64,000 nt of DNA from Pseudomonas lini. Lineage in GTDB: Bacteria > Pseudomonadota > Gammaproteobacteria > Pseudomonadales > Pseudomonadaceae. The stretch's first letter is position 1, and each line of letters starts with the position of its first letter. The notes below the pieces were generated by a model, which did not search any database, had not been told where the DNA came from, and was given only the letters and a program-made list of their open reading frames with translations. The DNA is taken from contig NZ_OZ061318.1 of the NCBI RefSeq assembly GCF_964063345.1, positions 2,852,001-2,916,000 on the forward strand, in the 5' to 3' direction. A program made the translations under genes and the position numbers. Shown here one piece after another: positions 55,313 through 64,000 of this stretch.

Positions 55313-56677
55313 TTAGCCCTGTAACGCACTCAGGGTCAGGTCCAGGCACTTGCGTGCTTTTGTTACCAGCTCATCGATTTCAGCCGGTGTAATCACCAGT
55401 GGCGGAGCAATGATCATGGTGTCGCCCACCGCGCGCATGATCAGGCCGTTGTCGAAGCAGAAGGTGCGGCAAATCATGCCGACGCCCCGCCCTTCGTAAC
55501 GTTTGCGGGTGGCTTTGTCCTGAACCAGTTCAATGGCCCCCAACAGACCGACGCCACGCACTTCTCCCACCAACGGGTGATCGCTCAGTTCCCGTAGACG
55601 CTTTTGCAAATAAGGTGCCGTTTCTGTACGCACGCGCTCGACAATTTTCTCGTCACGCAAAATGCGGATGTTTTCCAGCGCCACCGCAGCGGCCACCGGG
55701 TGCCCGGAATAAGTGAAACCGTGGTTGAAATCACCGCCTTCGTTGAGCACCTCGACCACGTCGTCATGCACGATCAGGCCACCCATCGGGATGTAACCAG
55801 AGGTCAGGCCTTTGGCGATGGTCATCATGTGGGGTTTGAGGTCGTAGAAATCGGTACCGAACCACTCACCGGTACGGCCGAAACCGCAAATCACTTCGTC
55901 GGCCACGAACAGAATGTCGTATTTGGCGAGGATTTCCTTGATGCGCGGCCAGTAGCTGTCTGGCGGAATGATCACGCCGCCAGCGCCCTGGATCGGCTCG
56001 GCAATAAAGGCACCGACGTTGTCGACGCCGACTTCCAGAATCTTCTCTTCCAGCTGATTGGCCGCCCAGATACCGAACTCGTTCGGGGTCATGTCGCCGC
56101 CTTCGCCGAACCAGTACGGCTGGGCAATGTGGACGATGCCCGGGATCGGCAAGTCGCCCTGTTCGTGCATGTACGTCATGCCACCCAGGCTCGCGCCGGC
56201 CACGGTAGAACCGTGATAGCCGTTCTTGCGACTGATGATGACTTTCTTCTTCGGCTGGCCCTTGATCGCCCAGTAGTGGCGAACCATCCGCAGCATGGTG
56301 TCGTTGCCTTCGGAACCGGAACCGGTGAAGAACACGTGATTCATGCCTTCAGGCGCAACGTCGGCAATCACCTTGGCCAACTCCAGCACCGGCGGGTGAG
56401 CGGTCTGGAAGAACAGGTTGTAATAAGGCAATTCGCGCATCTGCTTACTGGCGGCATCGGCCAGCTCATCGCGACCGTAGCCGATCGCTACGCACCACAG
56501 GCCGGCCATGCCGTCGAGGATCTTGTTGCCTTCGCTGTCCCAGAGGTAAACGCCCTTGGCGCTGGTGATGATGCGCGGGCCTTTCTCTTTCAACTGCTTG
56601 AAGTCGCTGAACGGGGCCAGGTGGTGATCGTTGCTCAGGGCTTGCCATTCACGGGTTTGCGGGTTGTTGCTGGTCAT
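55313..56677 (-). CDS. spuC: polyamine:pyruvate aminotransferase
   Basis: A 454-residue class III PLP transaminase that moves an amino group from putrescine, cadaverine or a related amine to pyruvate. The PLP-binding strings are [17 protein letters not shown] near residue 115, [11 protein letters not shown] near 260, and the lysine in [11 protein letters not shown]. Intact and of normal length. Part of the spuABCDEFGH operon. Confidence 0.95.
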   Translation of the reverse strand: MTSNNPQTREWQALSNDHHLAPFSDFKQLKEKGPRIITSAKGVYLWDSEGNKILDGMAGLWCVAIGYGRDELADAASKQMRELPYYNLFFQTAHPPVLELAKVIADVAPEGMNHVFFTGSGSEGNDTMLRMVRHYWAIKGQPKKKVIISRKNGYHGSTVAGASLGGMTYMHEQGDLPIPGIVHIAQPYWFGEGGDMTPNEFGIWAANQLEEKILEVGVDNVGAFIAEPIQGAGGVIIPPDSYWPRIKEILAKYDILFVADEVICGFGRTGEWFGTDFYDLKPHMMTIAKGLTSGYIPMGGLIVHDDVVEVLNEGGDFNHGFTYSGHPVAAAVALENIRILRDEKIVERVRTETAPYLQKRLRELSDHPLVGEVRGVGLLGAIELVQDKATRKRYEGRGVGMICRTFCFDNGLIMRAVGDTMIIAPPLVITPAEIDELVTKARKCLDLTLSALQG

Positions 56678-56703
56678 GCGAATTCTCCTGGGATTCGAGT
56701 GGA

Positions 56704-56729
56704 GGGCGCCGCCAAGCGCGGCGGCGCCC
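56704..56729 (-). promoter_or_regulatory. GC hairpin between spuB and spuC
   Basis: GGGCGCCGCC (56704-56713) and GGCGGCGCCC (56720-56729) form a perfect 10-bp stem with a six-base loop in the 58-base gap. Confidence 0.6.
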
Positions 56730-56735
56730 GGCGCA

Positions 56736-58094
56736 TCAGACGGCGAAAAGCAGGAACTCCCGCTCCCACGAACTGATCACGCGCTTGAAGTTTTCATGCT
56801 CGGCACGCTTGACCGCGATGTAGCCCGTGATGAATTTCTTGCCCAGGTACTTTTCGATGGTCTTGCTGTTTTCCATGCGATCCAGGGCATCTTCAATAGT
56901 CAGTGGCAAGCGCAGGTTGCGCCGCTCGTAACCACGACCCACGACCGGAGCACTCGGGTTATGCCCTTCGACCATGCCGATCAGGCCGCACAACAGGCTG
57001 GCGGCGATGGCCAGGTAAGGGTTGGCATCGGCACCCGGCAGACGGTTTTCCACCCGGCGGTTCTGCGGCCCGGCATCCGGAACCCGCAGGCCCACGGTGC
57101 GGTTCTCTTCGCCCCACTCCACGTTCACCGGTGCCGAGGTATCCGGCAGGAAGCGGCGGAACGAATTGACGTTGGGTGCGAACAACGGCAGCAGCTCAGG
57201 AATGAATTTCTGCAATCCGCCGATGTGGTTCAGGAACAGTTGGCTCATGGTCCCGTCTTCATTGGAGAAAACGTTTTTGCCGGTCTCGATACTGATGATG
57301 CTCTGGTGCAAGTGCATGGCGCTGCCCGGCTCGCCGGTCATGGGCTTGGCCATGAAGGTCGCCGCCACGTTGTGCTTGAGCGCGGCTTCACGCATGGTGC
57401 GTTTGAACACCAGAATCTGGTCGGCCAAAGACAGGGCATCGCCATGACGGAAGTTGATTTCCATCTGCGCGGTGCCGTCCTCGTGGATCAGCGTGTCGAG
57501 GTCCAGCTCCTGCAGTTCGCACCAGTCGTAGACGTCTTCGAACAACGGATCGAATTCGTTCGCGGCTTCAATCGAGAAGGATTGGCGACCGGTTTCCGGG
57601 CGACCAGAGCGGCCAATCGGTGGTTGCAACGGGTAATCCGGGTCATCGCTGCGCTTGGTGAGATAGAACTCCATTTCCGGCGCCACGATCGGCTGCCAGC
57701 CGTGGTCGGCGTAGAGTTTCAGTACCTTCTTGAGCACATTGCGCGGCGACAGCTCGATCGGATTGCCCTGCTTGTCGTAGGTGTCGTGGATCACCTGCGC
57801 AGTGGGCTCGATGGCCCAAGGCACCAGAAACACCGCGTTCTGGTCGGGGCGGCAGATCATGTCGATGTCGGCCGGGTCGAGCAGTTCGTAATAGATGTCG
57901 TCTTCGACGTAGTCGCCGGTCACGGTCTGCAACAGAACGCTTTCGGGCAGGCGCATGCCTTTTTCGGCAATGAACTTGTTGGTCGGCGAAATCTTGCCCC
58001 GGGTGATGCCGGTCAGGTCGCCAATCATGCATTCGACTTCTGTGATCTTGTGGTCTTTCAACCAATCGGTGAGCTGGTCGAGGTTGTTACTCAT
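56736..58094 (-). CDS. spuB: gamma-glutamylpolyamine synthetase
   Basis: A 452-residue glutamine-synthetase-like enzyme that ligates glutamate to polyamines in ATP-driven catabolism. It has the GS fold markers ([44 protein letters not shown]) but lacks the adenylylation site region of GlnA and is shorter at the C-terminus. Together with SpuC and SpuA it takes putrescine or similar amines to GABA-type products. Second gene of the operon, 37 bases after spuA. Confidence 0.93.
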   Translation of the reverse strand: MSNNLDQLTDWLKDHKITEVECMIGDLTGITRGKISPTNKFIAEKGMRLPESVLLQTVTGDYVEDDIYYELLDPADIDMICRPDQNAVFLVPWAIEPTAQVIHDTYDKQGNPIELSPRNVLKKVLKLYADHGWQPIVAPEMEFYLTKRSDDPDYPLQPPIGRSGRPETGRQSFSIEAANEFDPLFEDVYDWCELQELDLDTLIHEDGTAQMEINFRHGDALSLADQILVFKRTMREAALKHNVAATFMAKPMTGEPGSAMHLHQSIISIETGKNVFSNEDGTMSQLFLNHIGGLQKFIPELLPLFAPNVNSFRRFLPDTSAPVNVEWGEENRTVGLRVPDAGPQNRRVENRLPGADANPYLAIAASLLCGLIGMVEGHNPSAPVVGRGYERRNLRLPLTIEDALDRMENSKTIEKYLGKKFITGYIAVKRAEHENFKRVISSWEREFLLFAV

Positions 58095-58116
58095 AAATGC
58101 CTCTTAGGCTGAGTTT

Positions 58117-58136
58117 CCTGACTTTGATAAGTCAGG
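58117..58136 (-). promoter_or_regulatory. hairpin across the spuA stop codon
   Basis: CCTGACTT and AAGTCAGG form a perfect 8-bp stem with loop TGAT, and its 5' arm contains the spuA stop codon (58132-58134). It would couple termination of spuA translation to spuB access. Confidence 0.45.
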
Positions 58137-58908
58137 CGTTGTTTGACGCATCGGCGTCGCGTTGTAGTGCGCGCTTGCGGCAGGCATCGCCAAATGCCTG
58201 GAAAATCGCAAGGTAGTCAGGGTTAGAGCTTACCTGCCATTCGGGATGCCATTGGACTCCCAGAGCAAAAGCCTTGCCGCCATCGACCGAGACAGCTTCG
58301 ATCAATCCGTCTGGCGCCAAAGCCTCTACGCGAAGGCCCGGCGCCAGACGGTCAACGCCCTGACCATGAATCGAATTGACTTGAATCTCGCTCGCCAGGC
58401 CAAGTCCGGCCAGTACACCGCCCGATTGGACGTGCACCGGGTGACTTGGCGCGTACTGCCCTTCCAGCGGCAGGCTGTCATCTTCACGGTGATCCGTGAA
58501 AGCACCGGCTTCGTGAACTTTTTGATGCAGGCTGCCGCCGAACGCCACATTCATTTCCTGGAAGCCGCGGCAAATGCCGAGCACGGGAACACCGGCCTCG
58601 ACAGCGGCGCGGATCAGCGGGAGAGTGGTGGCATCGCGTGCAGAATCATGAGCAGTACCTGGCGCACTGGCCGGGCCGTTATAGTGAAACGGTTCTATAT
58701 TAGATGGAGAGCCTGTAAAGAGAATACCGTCCAGAGCGTCCAGAATATCGGGCGACGCCAGTAGATCCGCCAGGGATGGAAGAATCAACGGCAGGCCCTT
58801 GGCAGCTGAAGCCACGGCGCGTACGTATTTGTCGCCACTGATGTGATAAGCATGCAGACCGATCTGCTTTGAGCAGGCGGTGACGCCGATTAACGGCAGG
58901 CGAGACAT
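58132..58908 (-). CDS. spuA: gamma-glutamyl-GABA hydrolase (class I amidotransferase-like)
   Basis: A 258-residue enzyme that frees GABA (or a related amino acid) from its gamma-glutamyl form. Catalytic Cys is in LGICRGFQEMNVAFGG near residue 117, and His-x-Glu in GVQWHPEWQVSSNP near 222. Family relatives include PuuD. First gene of the operon; the spuI gene lies divergently 278 bases away. Confidence 0.94.
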   Translation of the reverse strand: MSRLPLIGVTACSKQIGLHAYHISGDKYVRAVASAAKGLPLILPSLADLLASPDILDALDGILFTGSPSNIEPFHYNGPASAPGTAHDSARDATTLPLIRAAVEAGVPVLGICRGFQEMNVAFGGSLHQKVHEAGAFTDHREDDSLPLEGQYAPSHPVHVQSGGVLAGLGLASEIQVNSIHGQGVDRLAPGLRVEALAPDGLIEAVSVDGGKAFALGVQWHPEWQVSSNPDYLAIFQAFGDACRKRALQRDADASNNA

Positions 58909-59186
58909 GAAGCACCCCGGTATTATTGCTGTTATGGGTTTAAATCGAGCTTAGCCTTGTTCATTTTTTTACACAACACCCCCGTAAAAAATACAACACG
59001 GCCCGCTCAAGCTCGCGGGAGCCAAGACGACTGAAGGCCAAAAAACGCCCCAAAGTGCCTCAAAAAAGCCCCGTGAGTGCTTTTTTAGGGCAAAAAAGGC
59101 CTCGCTTGACTTCGGCATGCCGTTCGGGTTGACTGGAATCCGAAGAGATCAATGATTGATATTTTTAACAACAAAGGTGTTGCATC
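58909..59186. other. spuA-spuI divergent regulatory region
   Basis: A 278-base region without a gene. It contains the terminator-like stem AAAAAAGC / GCTTTTTT (59063-59070 and 59080-59087, nine-base loop) and two TTGACT strings at 59106 and 59129 without good -10 partners. No consensus sigma-54 site was seen. Confidence 0.5.
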
Positions 59187-60563
59187 ATGTCGGTACCCCC
59201 GCGTGCCGTTCAGCTTAACGAAGCGAACGCGTTCCTTAAGGAACATCCTGAGGTTCTGTACGTTGACCTTCTGATTGCGGATATGAATGGTGTGGTGCGC
59301 GGCAAGCGCATTGAACGCACCAGCCTCCACAAGGTTTACGAGAAAGGCATCAACCTGCCGGCCTCTCTATTTGCTCTGGATATCAATGGTTCGACGGTGG
59401 AAAGCACCGGCCTGGGCCTGGACATCGGCGATGCTGACCGAATCTGCTATCCAATCCCCGACACCCTGTGCAATGAACCCTGGCAGAAGCGCCCGACCGC
59501 GCAGCTGTTAATGACCATGCACGAACTCGAAGGTGATCCTTTCTTCGCCGACCCGCGCGAAGTCCTGCGACAAGTCGTAGCCAAGTTTGACGAGATGGGC
59601 CTGACCATCTGCGCCGCGTTCGAACTGGAGTTCTACCTGATCGACCAGGAGAACGTGAACGGTCGCCCGCAACCGCCGCGCTCGCCGATCTCCGGCAAAC
59701 GCCCGCATTCGACCCAGGTCTACCTGATCGACGACCTCGACGAATACGTCGACTGCCTCCAGGACATTCTGGAAGGCGCCAAGGAGCAAGGCATCCCTGC
59801 CGACGCGATCGTCAAGGAAAGTGCCCCGGCACAGTTCGAAGTGAACCTGCACCACGTGGCCGACCCGATCAAGGCCTGCGACTATGCGGTCCTGCTCAAG
59901 CGTCTGATTAAAAACATCGCCTACGACCATGAGATGGATACCACCTTCATGGCCAAGCCTTACCCGGGCCAGGCGGGTAACGGTCTGCACGTCCACATCT
60001 CGATTCTTGATAAAGATGGCAAAAACATTTTTGCCAGCGAGGATCCCGAGCAGAACGCCGCACTGCGTCACGCGATCGGCGGTGTGCTCGAGACCCTGCC
60101 GGCGCAGATGGCTTTCCTCTGCCCGAACGTCAACTCCTACCGTCGTTTCGGCGCACAGTTCTATGTGCCGAACTCGCCGTGCTGGGGTCTGGACAACCGC
60201 ACCGTGGCCATCCGCGTACCGACCGGTTCCTCCGATGCCGTGCGCATCGAGCATCGTGTCGCCGGCGCTGACGCTAACCCGTATCTGTTGATGGCTTCGG
60301 TTTTGGCCGGTGTGCATCACGGCTTGACCAACAAGATCGAGCCGGGCGCGCCTGTGGAAGGCAATTCCTACGAGCAGAACGAGCAAAGCCTGCCCAACAA
60401 TTTGCGTGACGCACTGCGCGAGCTGGATGACAGCGAAGTCATGGCCAAGTACATCGATCCGAAATACATCGATATCTTTGTCGCCTGTAAAGAGAGTGAG
60501 CTGGAGGAGTTCGAACACTCCATCTCCGACCTCGAGTACAACTGGTACCTGCATACCGTGTAA
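59187..60563 (+). CDS. spuI: glutamine-synthetase-like gamma-glutamylpolyamine ligase
   Basis: A 458-residue GS-family protein, paralogue of SpuB (shared ADANPYL, KRIERTSL, NNRT-type strings: AFELEFYLIDQ, GNGLHVHISILDKDG, RVPTGSSDAVRIEHRVAGAD). It ligates glutamate to a polyamine or related amine. It is transcribed away from spuA and has its own terminator. Which amine it prefers relative to SpuB cannot be read from sequence. Confidence 0.93.
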   Translation: MSVPPRAVQLNEANAFLKEHPEVLYVDLLIADMNGVVRGKRIERTSLHKVYEKGINLPASLFALDINGSTVESTGLGLDIGDADRICYPIPDTLCNEPWQKRPTAQLLMTMHELEGDPFFADPREVLRQVVAKFDEMGLTICAAFELEFYLIDQENVNGRPQPPRSPISGKRPHSTQVYLIDDLDEYVDCLQDILEGAKEQGIPADAIVKESAPAQFEVNLHHVADPIKACDYAVLLKRLIKNIAYDHEMDTTFMAKPYPGQAGNGLHVHISILDKDGKNIFASEDPEQNAALRHAIGGVLETLPAQMAFLCPNVNSYRRFGAQFYVPNSPCWGLDNRTVAIRVPTGSSDAVRIEHRVAGADANPYLLMASVLAGVHHGLTNKIEPGAPVEGNSYEQNEQSLPNNLRDALRELDDSEVMAKYIDPKYIDIFVACKESELEEFEHSISDLEYNWYLHTV

Positions 60564-60580
60564 GCGTTTGCAGTAAAAAC

Positions 60581-60616
60581 AACGCCGCCGGCCTTACAGC
60601 TTGCGGCGTTTTTTTA
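60581..60616 (+). terminator. intrinsic terminator of spuI
   Basis: AACGCCGC (60581-60588) and GCGGCGTT (60603-60610) form an 8-bp stem followed immediately by six more T. It is a textbook Rho-independent terminator. Confidence 0.93.
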
Positions 60617-60647
60617 TGGGGTTTATTCAGTTAAACCGAGGTGCCTG

Positions 60648-60742
60648 CATCGCGGGCAAGCCCGCTCCCACAGTGTCGTGTGATGCACACAGATATTGCG
60701 TCCACAGCAGTTCCCTGTGGGAGCGGGCTTGCCCGCGATGGC
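60648..60742. repeat. REP doublet in a codirectional gap
   Basis: Standard inverted REP pair between spuI and the TetR gene on the same strand, so one of two doublets not at a convergent junction. Confidence 0.92.
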
Positions 60743-60803
60743 GGCCGAGAAGACAACACACAACTCGACTCGTACAATGCCCGCTGCCCTGCAGGAGACT
60801 TCA

Positions 60804-61436
60804 ATGACGCGCACCGCCACCATCCGCAAACCTCGCGCCCGCAGCCAGGCCCGGATCGATTCGATACTCGATGCCGCCCGCACGCTGCTGGCCGCCGAGG
60901 GCGTGGCCAGCCTGTCGATCTACAGCGTCGCCGAACGCGCCGAGATCCCGCCCTCCTCCGTCTACCATTTCTTCGCCAGCGTCCCGGCCCTGCTTGAAGC
61001 CCTGACCGCCGACGTCCACGCCGCGTTCCGCGCCTGCCTGCAAGCGCCCATCGACCACAACGCACTCAACGGCTGGCGCGATCTGTCGCGACTGGTGGAA
61101 CAACGCATGCTCGCTATCTACGACGAAGACGCCGCCGCCCGCCAGCTGATCCTCGCCCAGCACGGTCTGACCGAAGTCACCCAAGCCGACCGCCAGCACG
61201 ACATCGAACTCGGCGACCTGATGCACAAGTTGTTCGACCACCACTTCGAACTGCCGACGCTGCCAAGTGATGTTGATGTGTTTGCGCTGGCCATGGAGCT
61301 GGGCGATCGGGTGTATGCACGTTCGGTGCAGCAGCATGGGCAGATCACGCCGAGAATGGCTGAAGAAGGGATGCGGGTGTTTGATGCTTATCTTGGGTTG
61401 TATTTGCCGCCCTATCTGCCCAAGAGAAATCTCTAG
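60804..61436 (+). CDS. TetR/AcrR-family regulator
   Basis: A 210-residue repressor-type protein. The N-terminal helix-turn-helix is in RIDSILDAARTLLAAEGVAS and EIPPSSVYHFFAS. The C-terminal ligand domain has no obvious match. CAGGAG precedes the ATG at 60804; the longer upstream frame reads through a REP. Targets unknown; it lies beside the ssu genes but is convergent with them. Confidence 0.9.
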   Translation: MTRTATIRKPRARSQARIDSILDAARTLLAAEGVASLSIYSVAERAEIPPSSVYHFFASVPALLEALTADVHAAFRACLQAPIDHNALNGWRDLSRLVEQRMLAIYDEDAAARQLILAQHGLTEVTQADRQHDIELGDLMHKLFDHHFELPTLPSDVDVFALAMELGDRVYARSVQQHGQITPRMAEEGMRVFDAYLGLYLPPYLPKRNL

Positions 61437-61449
61437 CGCCTTCACTGGC

Positions 61450-61562
61450 CTCATCGCGGGCAAGTCGGATCGCCGCACCACCGCTCCCACAGGTTTATCT
61501 GTCGCTCACAAAATCTGAATCCATTGGAGATTCCTGTGGGAGCGGGCTTGCCCGCGATGGCA
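61450..61562. repeat. REP doublet (long/standard subtype)
   Basis: Long-subtype unit (CATCGCGGGCAAGTCGGATC) and inverted standard unit between convergent TetR and ssuF genes. Confidence 0.9.
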
Positions 61563-61593
61563 GCACCACCAGTTTCAAATCAGGCAGACATAG

Positions 61594-61627
61594 AAAAACC
61601 CCGAAGGGCTCACACCCTCCGGGGTTG
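61594..61627 (-). terminator. intrinsic terminator of the ssu operon
   Basis: On the minus strand CAACCCCGGAGGG pairs with CCCTTCGGGGTT and is followed by a short U run (plus-strand A5 at 61594-61598). It lies 17 bases past the ssuF stop. Confidence 0.85.
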
Positions 61628-61643
61628 TAGTTGGCGCACGCCC

Positions 61644-61859
61644 TTACAACTTGGCGATCGACACCTCGGTGGATTTTACAAACGCGATCACTTCACTGCC
61701 GACCACCAGTTCCAGCTCTTTCACCGAACGGGTGGTAATCACCGAAGTGACGATGCCGGAGGCGGTCTGCACGTCGATTTCCGACAGCACGTCACCCAGC
61801 ACGATTTCCTTGATCGAGCCTTTGAACTGGTTGCGAACGTTGATGGCTTTGATAGTCAT
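61644..61859 (-). CDS. ssuF: molybdopterin-binding (TOBE/Mop) protein SsuF
   Basis: A 71-residue single Mop-like domain (MTIKAINVRNQFKGSIKEI, then VTSVITTRSVKELELVVGSE). Such small TOBE proteins bind oxyanions such as molybdate; in Pseudomonas ssuF ends the sulfonate-use operon and is needed for full growth on sulfonates. Start at ATG 61859. Last gene of the unit. Confidence 0.9.
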   Translation of the reverse strand: MTIKAINVRNQFKGSIKEIVLGDVLSEIDVQTASGIVTSVITTRSVKELELVVGSEVIAFVKSTEVSIAKL

Positions 61860-61893
61860 GATGTTGATTCCTGTCGTTGGATGAATCTTTAAG

Positions 61894-62700
61894 TTATTGA
61901 GCCCAGCGCAATTGCGTAGGCAGTGGTGAAACAGGTTCCGGTTCCGGCGGCTGGCCAGGCAGGGACAGCACGCGGTTGAGCACTTCGGTTTCCAGCGCCG
62001 CCAGCCGATGGGAGCCACGGACCCGAGGGCGCGGCAGTTCCACATGCAGGTCGAGGCCGACTTCGCCCTCTTCAATCAGGATCACCCGATCGGCAATCGC
62101 CACCGCTTCGCTGACGTCGTGGGTCACCAGCAACACGGTGAAGCCATGCTGTTGCCAGAGCCGTTCGATCAGTTGCTGCATTTCGATTCGGGTCAGAGCA
62201 TCCAATGCGCCCAGGGGTTCATCGAGCAACAGCAAGCGCGGTTGATGAATCAATGCGCGAGCCAGGGCCACACGCTGCTTTTGCCCGCCGGACAAGGCTG
62301 CCGGCCACTCGTTGGCGCGATCCGCCAGGCCGACCGCTTCCAGTGCTTCCAGTGCTTGCGGTCGCCAGTTGCCTTTAAGCCCGAGACCGACGTTGTCGAT
62401 GATCTTTTTCCACGGCAGCAGACGTGCTTCCTGGAACATCAGCCGAGTGTCTTCCCGCGCATCACTGAGTGGCGCGGAGCCTGCAAGCAGCTCACCTCCC
62501 GTGGGCTTGTCGAGACCGGCGAGCAAGCGCAGCAAGGTGCTTTTACCGCAGCCGCTACGCCCGACCACCGCCACAAACTGCCCGGCCGGAATGTGCAGAT
62601 CGATTTCACGCAGCACTTGCCGTGAACCAAAGGTTTTTTGCAGCTTGCGCACGGCCAGCGGAATACCGCGCAGCAGGCGTGGAGGTTGTTGAGCCGTCAT
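61894..62700 (-). CDS. ssuB: aliphatic sulfonate ABC transporter ATPase
   Basis: A 268-residue ATPase. Walker [12 protein letters not shown], signature [15 protein letters not shown], Walker [13 protein letters not shown] and switch [10 protein letters not shown] are intact. It energises uptake of alkanesulfonates with SsuA and SsuC. The start at 62700 overlaps the ssuC stop; the longer frame from 62748 lies within ssuC. Confidence 0.94.
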   Translation of the reverse strand: MTAQQPPRLLRGIPLAVRKLQKTFGSRQVLREIDLHIPAGQFVAVVGRSGCGKSTLLRLLAGLDKPTGGELLAGSAPLSDAREDTRLMFQEARLLPWKKIIDNVGLGLKGNWRPQALEALEAVGLADRANEWPAALSGGQKQRVALARALIHQPRLLLLDEPLGALDALTRIEMQQLIERLWQQHGFTVLLVTHDVSEAVAIADRVILIEEGEVGLDLHVELPRPRVRGSHRLAALETEVLNRVLSLPGQPPEPEPVSPLPTQLRWAQ

Positions 62701-63479
62701 GCAGCACCTCCCTTGGCAACCTGATAAGCCGGATGCCAGCGCAGCCACACACGTTCAAGCCCACGCGCAGCAAGATCAGCCAGCTTGCCGAGCACCGCGT
62801 ACAAAAGAATCGCCAGCACCACAACGTCGGTCTGCAAAAACTCCCGGGCATTCATCGCCAGGTAGCCGATGCCCGAGCTCGCGGAAATGGTTTCCGCCAC
62901 GATCAATGTCAGCCACATAAAGCCCAACGCGAAACGCACACCGACCAGAATCGAAGGCAATGCACCCGGCAGGATCACTTGGCGAAACAGGCTGAAACCG
63001 GACAAGCCATAACTGCGCGCCATCTCCACCAGCGCCGGATCGACGTTGCGGATACCGTGATACGTGTTGAGGTAGATCGGGAACAACGTGCCCAACGCCA
63101 CCAGAAAAATCTTCGCCGACTCGTCGATGCCGAACCACAGGATCACCAGTGGAATCAGCGCCAGATGCGGTACGTTGCGGATCATCTGCACCGAACTGTC
63201 GAGCAGGCGCTCGCCCCATTTTGACAAGCCGGTGATGAAGCCCAAGGTCAGACCAATGCCGCCGCCAATGGCGAAACCGAGCGCCGCGCGCCAACCGCTG
63301 ATGGCCAAGTGGGTCCAGATTTCACCGCTGCTGACCAGGCTCACACCGGCCTCGATCACCGCGATCGGCGCCGGCAGAATCCGCGTCGACAACCACCCCG
63401 CCGACACCGACAACTGCCATACCGCCAGCAATAAGACCGGCAACGCCCAGGGCGCGAGGTTGTGGATGATTTTTTTCAT
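62697..63479 (-). CDS. ssuC: aliphatic sulfonate ABC transporter permease
   Basis: A 260-residue permease with six helices; [20 protein letters not shown] is the ATPase-docking EAA-type loop. It starts seven bases after the ssuA stop, with no ssuD in between, and overlaps ssuB by four bases. Confidence 0.94.
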   Translation of the reverse strand: MKKIIHNLAPWALPVLLLAVWQLSVSAGWLSTRILPAPIAVIEAGVSLVSSGEIWTHLAISGWRAALGFAIGGGIGLTLGFITGLSKWGERLLDSSVQMIRNVPHLALIPLVILWFGIDESAKIFLVALGTLFPIYLNTYHGIRNVDPALVEMARSYGLSGFSLFRQVILPGALPSILVGVRFALGFMWLTLIVAETISASSGIGYLAMNAREFLQTDVVVLAILLYAVLGKLADLAARGLERVWLRWHPAYQVAKGGAA

Positions 63480-63485
63480 GGTGAA

Positions 63486-64000
63486 TTACTGCGCTTTGGC
63501 TACGGCCGCCGGTGGCGTCCAGATCACGTCTTTGATGCTCAATGGTTTTGGAATCAACTTGAGCTGGTAGAAGCTGTCGGCGATTTTTTGCTGGGCCGCG
63601 ACCACGTCAGGGGTAAGGAACAGTGCGCCGTAGCCCTGGCGTTTCATCGAGGTCAGGGTGATGTCCGCTGGCAGGCCGAGCAGTGGCGAAACTTGCTTGG
63701 TCACGTCCTCCGGATTGGCCTTGGACCATTCGCCAACCGCGCGCACTTCTTCCACCAGCGCCTTGATCACTTCAGGATTTTTCTGCGCGTAGGGTTTGGT
63801 CGCCAGGTAGAACTGGTGGTTGTCGACGAGGCCTTGGCCATCACGCAGAGTGCGTGCTTGCAGTTGCTGTTCAGCGGCAGCCTGGTACGGATCCCAGATC
63901 ACCCAGGCATCGACACTGCCACGCTCGAACGCGGCACGGGCATCGGCTGGCGGCAGGAACACGGTCTGGATGTCGGTGTATTTGAGGCCGGCATCTTCCA
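63486..64000 (-). CDS. ssuA: sulfonate-binding protein SsuA, C-terminal part
   Basis: The final 171 residues of a periplasmic substrate-binding protein; its N-terminus and signal peptide lie past the window end. The mature part reads AFERGSVDAWVIWDPYQAAA, a hallmark of the sulfonate/nitrate-type binding proteins, and WTPPAAVAKAQ at the end. Reading frame is open to the window edge. An apparent GTG at 63962 is internal. Confidence 0.92.
   Translation of the reverse strand, partial: EDAGLKYTDIQTVFLPPADARAAFERGSVDAWVIWDPYQAAAEQQLQARTLRDGQGLVDNHQFYLATKPYAQKNPEVIKALVEEVRAVGEWSKANPEDVTKQVSPLLGLPADITLTSMKRQGYGALFLTPDVVAAQQKIADSFYQLKLIPKPLSIKDVIWTPPAAVAKAQ

Noticed and set aside
55604..58112. Long plus-strand reading frames opposite spuC and spuB
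   Set aside because: The minus-strand proteins have clear active sites; the plus-strand ones do not resemble any family.

Overview
The window is a chromosomal segment of a fluorescent-group Pseudomonas. High-GC coding sequence, dense short intergenic gaps, copies of the Pseudomonas REP element (GTGGGAGCGGGCTTGCCCGCG type) and the gene order all point to this. From memory of P. aeruginosa PAO1, the order resembles PA0364 down to PA0296 (GMC oxidoreductase, coaD, ferredoxin, mutM, ilvD, folA, thyA, lgt, ptsP, rppH, ilvA, rpiA, serA, hacB, spu cluster). I could run no search, so identifications rest on motifs, lengths and context. No rRNA, tRNA, CRISPR array, insertion sequence or prophage was seen.

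Layout. 1-5.6 kb: partial GMC oxidoreductase, coaD, a 2[4Fe-4S] ferredoxin, a small exported protein, an HDOD protein with mutM, and an RlmI-like methyltransferase. 5.78-9.28 kb: an accessory cassette with its own promoter: a 23-residue peptide gene, a hairpin, a SagB-type flavin dehydrogenase, an AurF-like diiron oxygenase and a Bcr/CflA-type exporter. 9.5-24.4 kb: ilvD, a phosphorylcholine-phosphatase-like enzyme, a cystine-type symporter, folA, a membrane-protein/GTPase pair, the cadA/cadR metal-efflux pair, the TauE-lgt-thyA operon and an NRDE protein. 24.5-43.8 kb: ptsP with rppH, a HAD phosphatase, a DUF2269/SDR-DoxX operon, ilvA, rpiA, two SdiA-regulated-type paralogues, the D-2-hydroxyglutarate dehydrogenase/serA divergent pair and several envelope or hypothetical genes. 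43.9-45.1 kb: a low-GC PI-PLC gene and an AT-rich gap. 45.1-60.6 kb: a penicillin-acylase-family enzyme (HacB-like), a GlxA regulator/HD-domain pair, and the spu polyamine uptake and catabolism cluster. 60.8-64 kb: a TetR regulator and the end of a sulfonate uptake operon.

How genes work together. SpuD-H import polyamines; SpuB/SpuI, SpuC and SpuA act on them through gamma-glutamylation, transamination and glutamyl hydrolysis. SerA produces D-2-hydroxyglutarate as a by-product and the adjacent dehydrogenase can recycle it. CadR controls cadA through a dyad lying in a 19-bp promoter spacer. PtsP and RppH sit together, as do TauE, Lgt and ThyA.

The most interesting region is 5781-9278. It looks like a compact, possibly undescribed peptide-derived natural-product or leader-peptide-controlled cassette. 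The second unexpected pattern is repeat placement: REP elements fill 12 of 15 convergent gene junctions, while all three copies of a different ~130-bp inverted-repeat element lie in divergent promoter regions.
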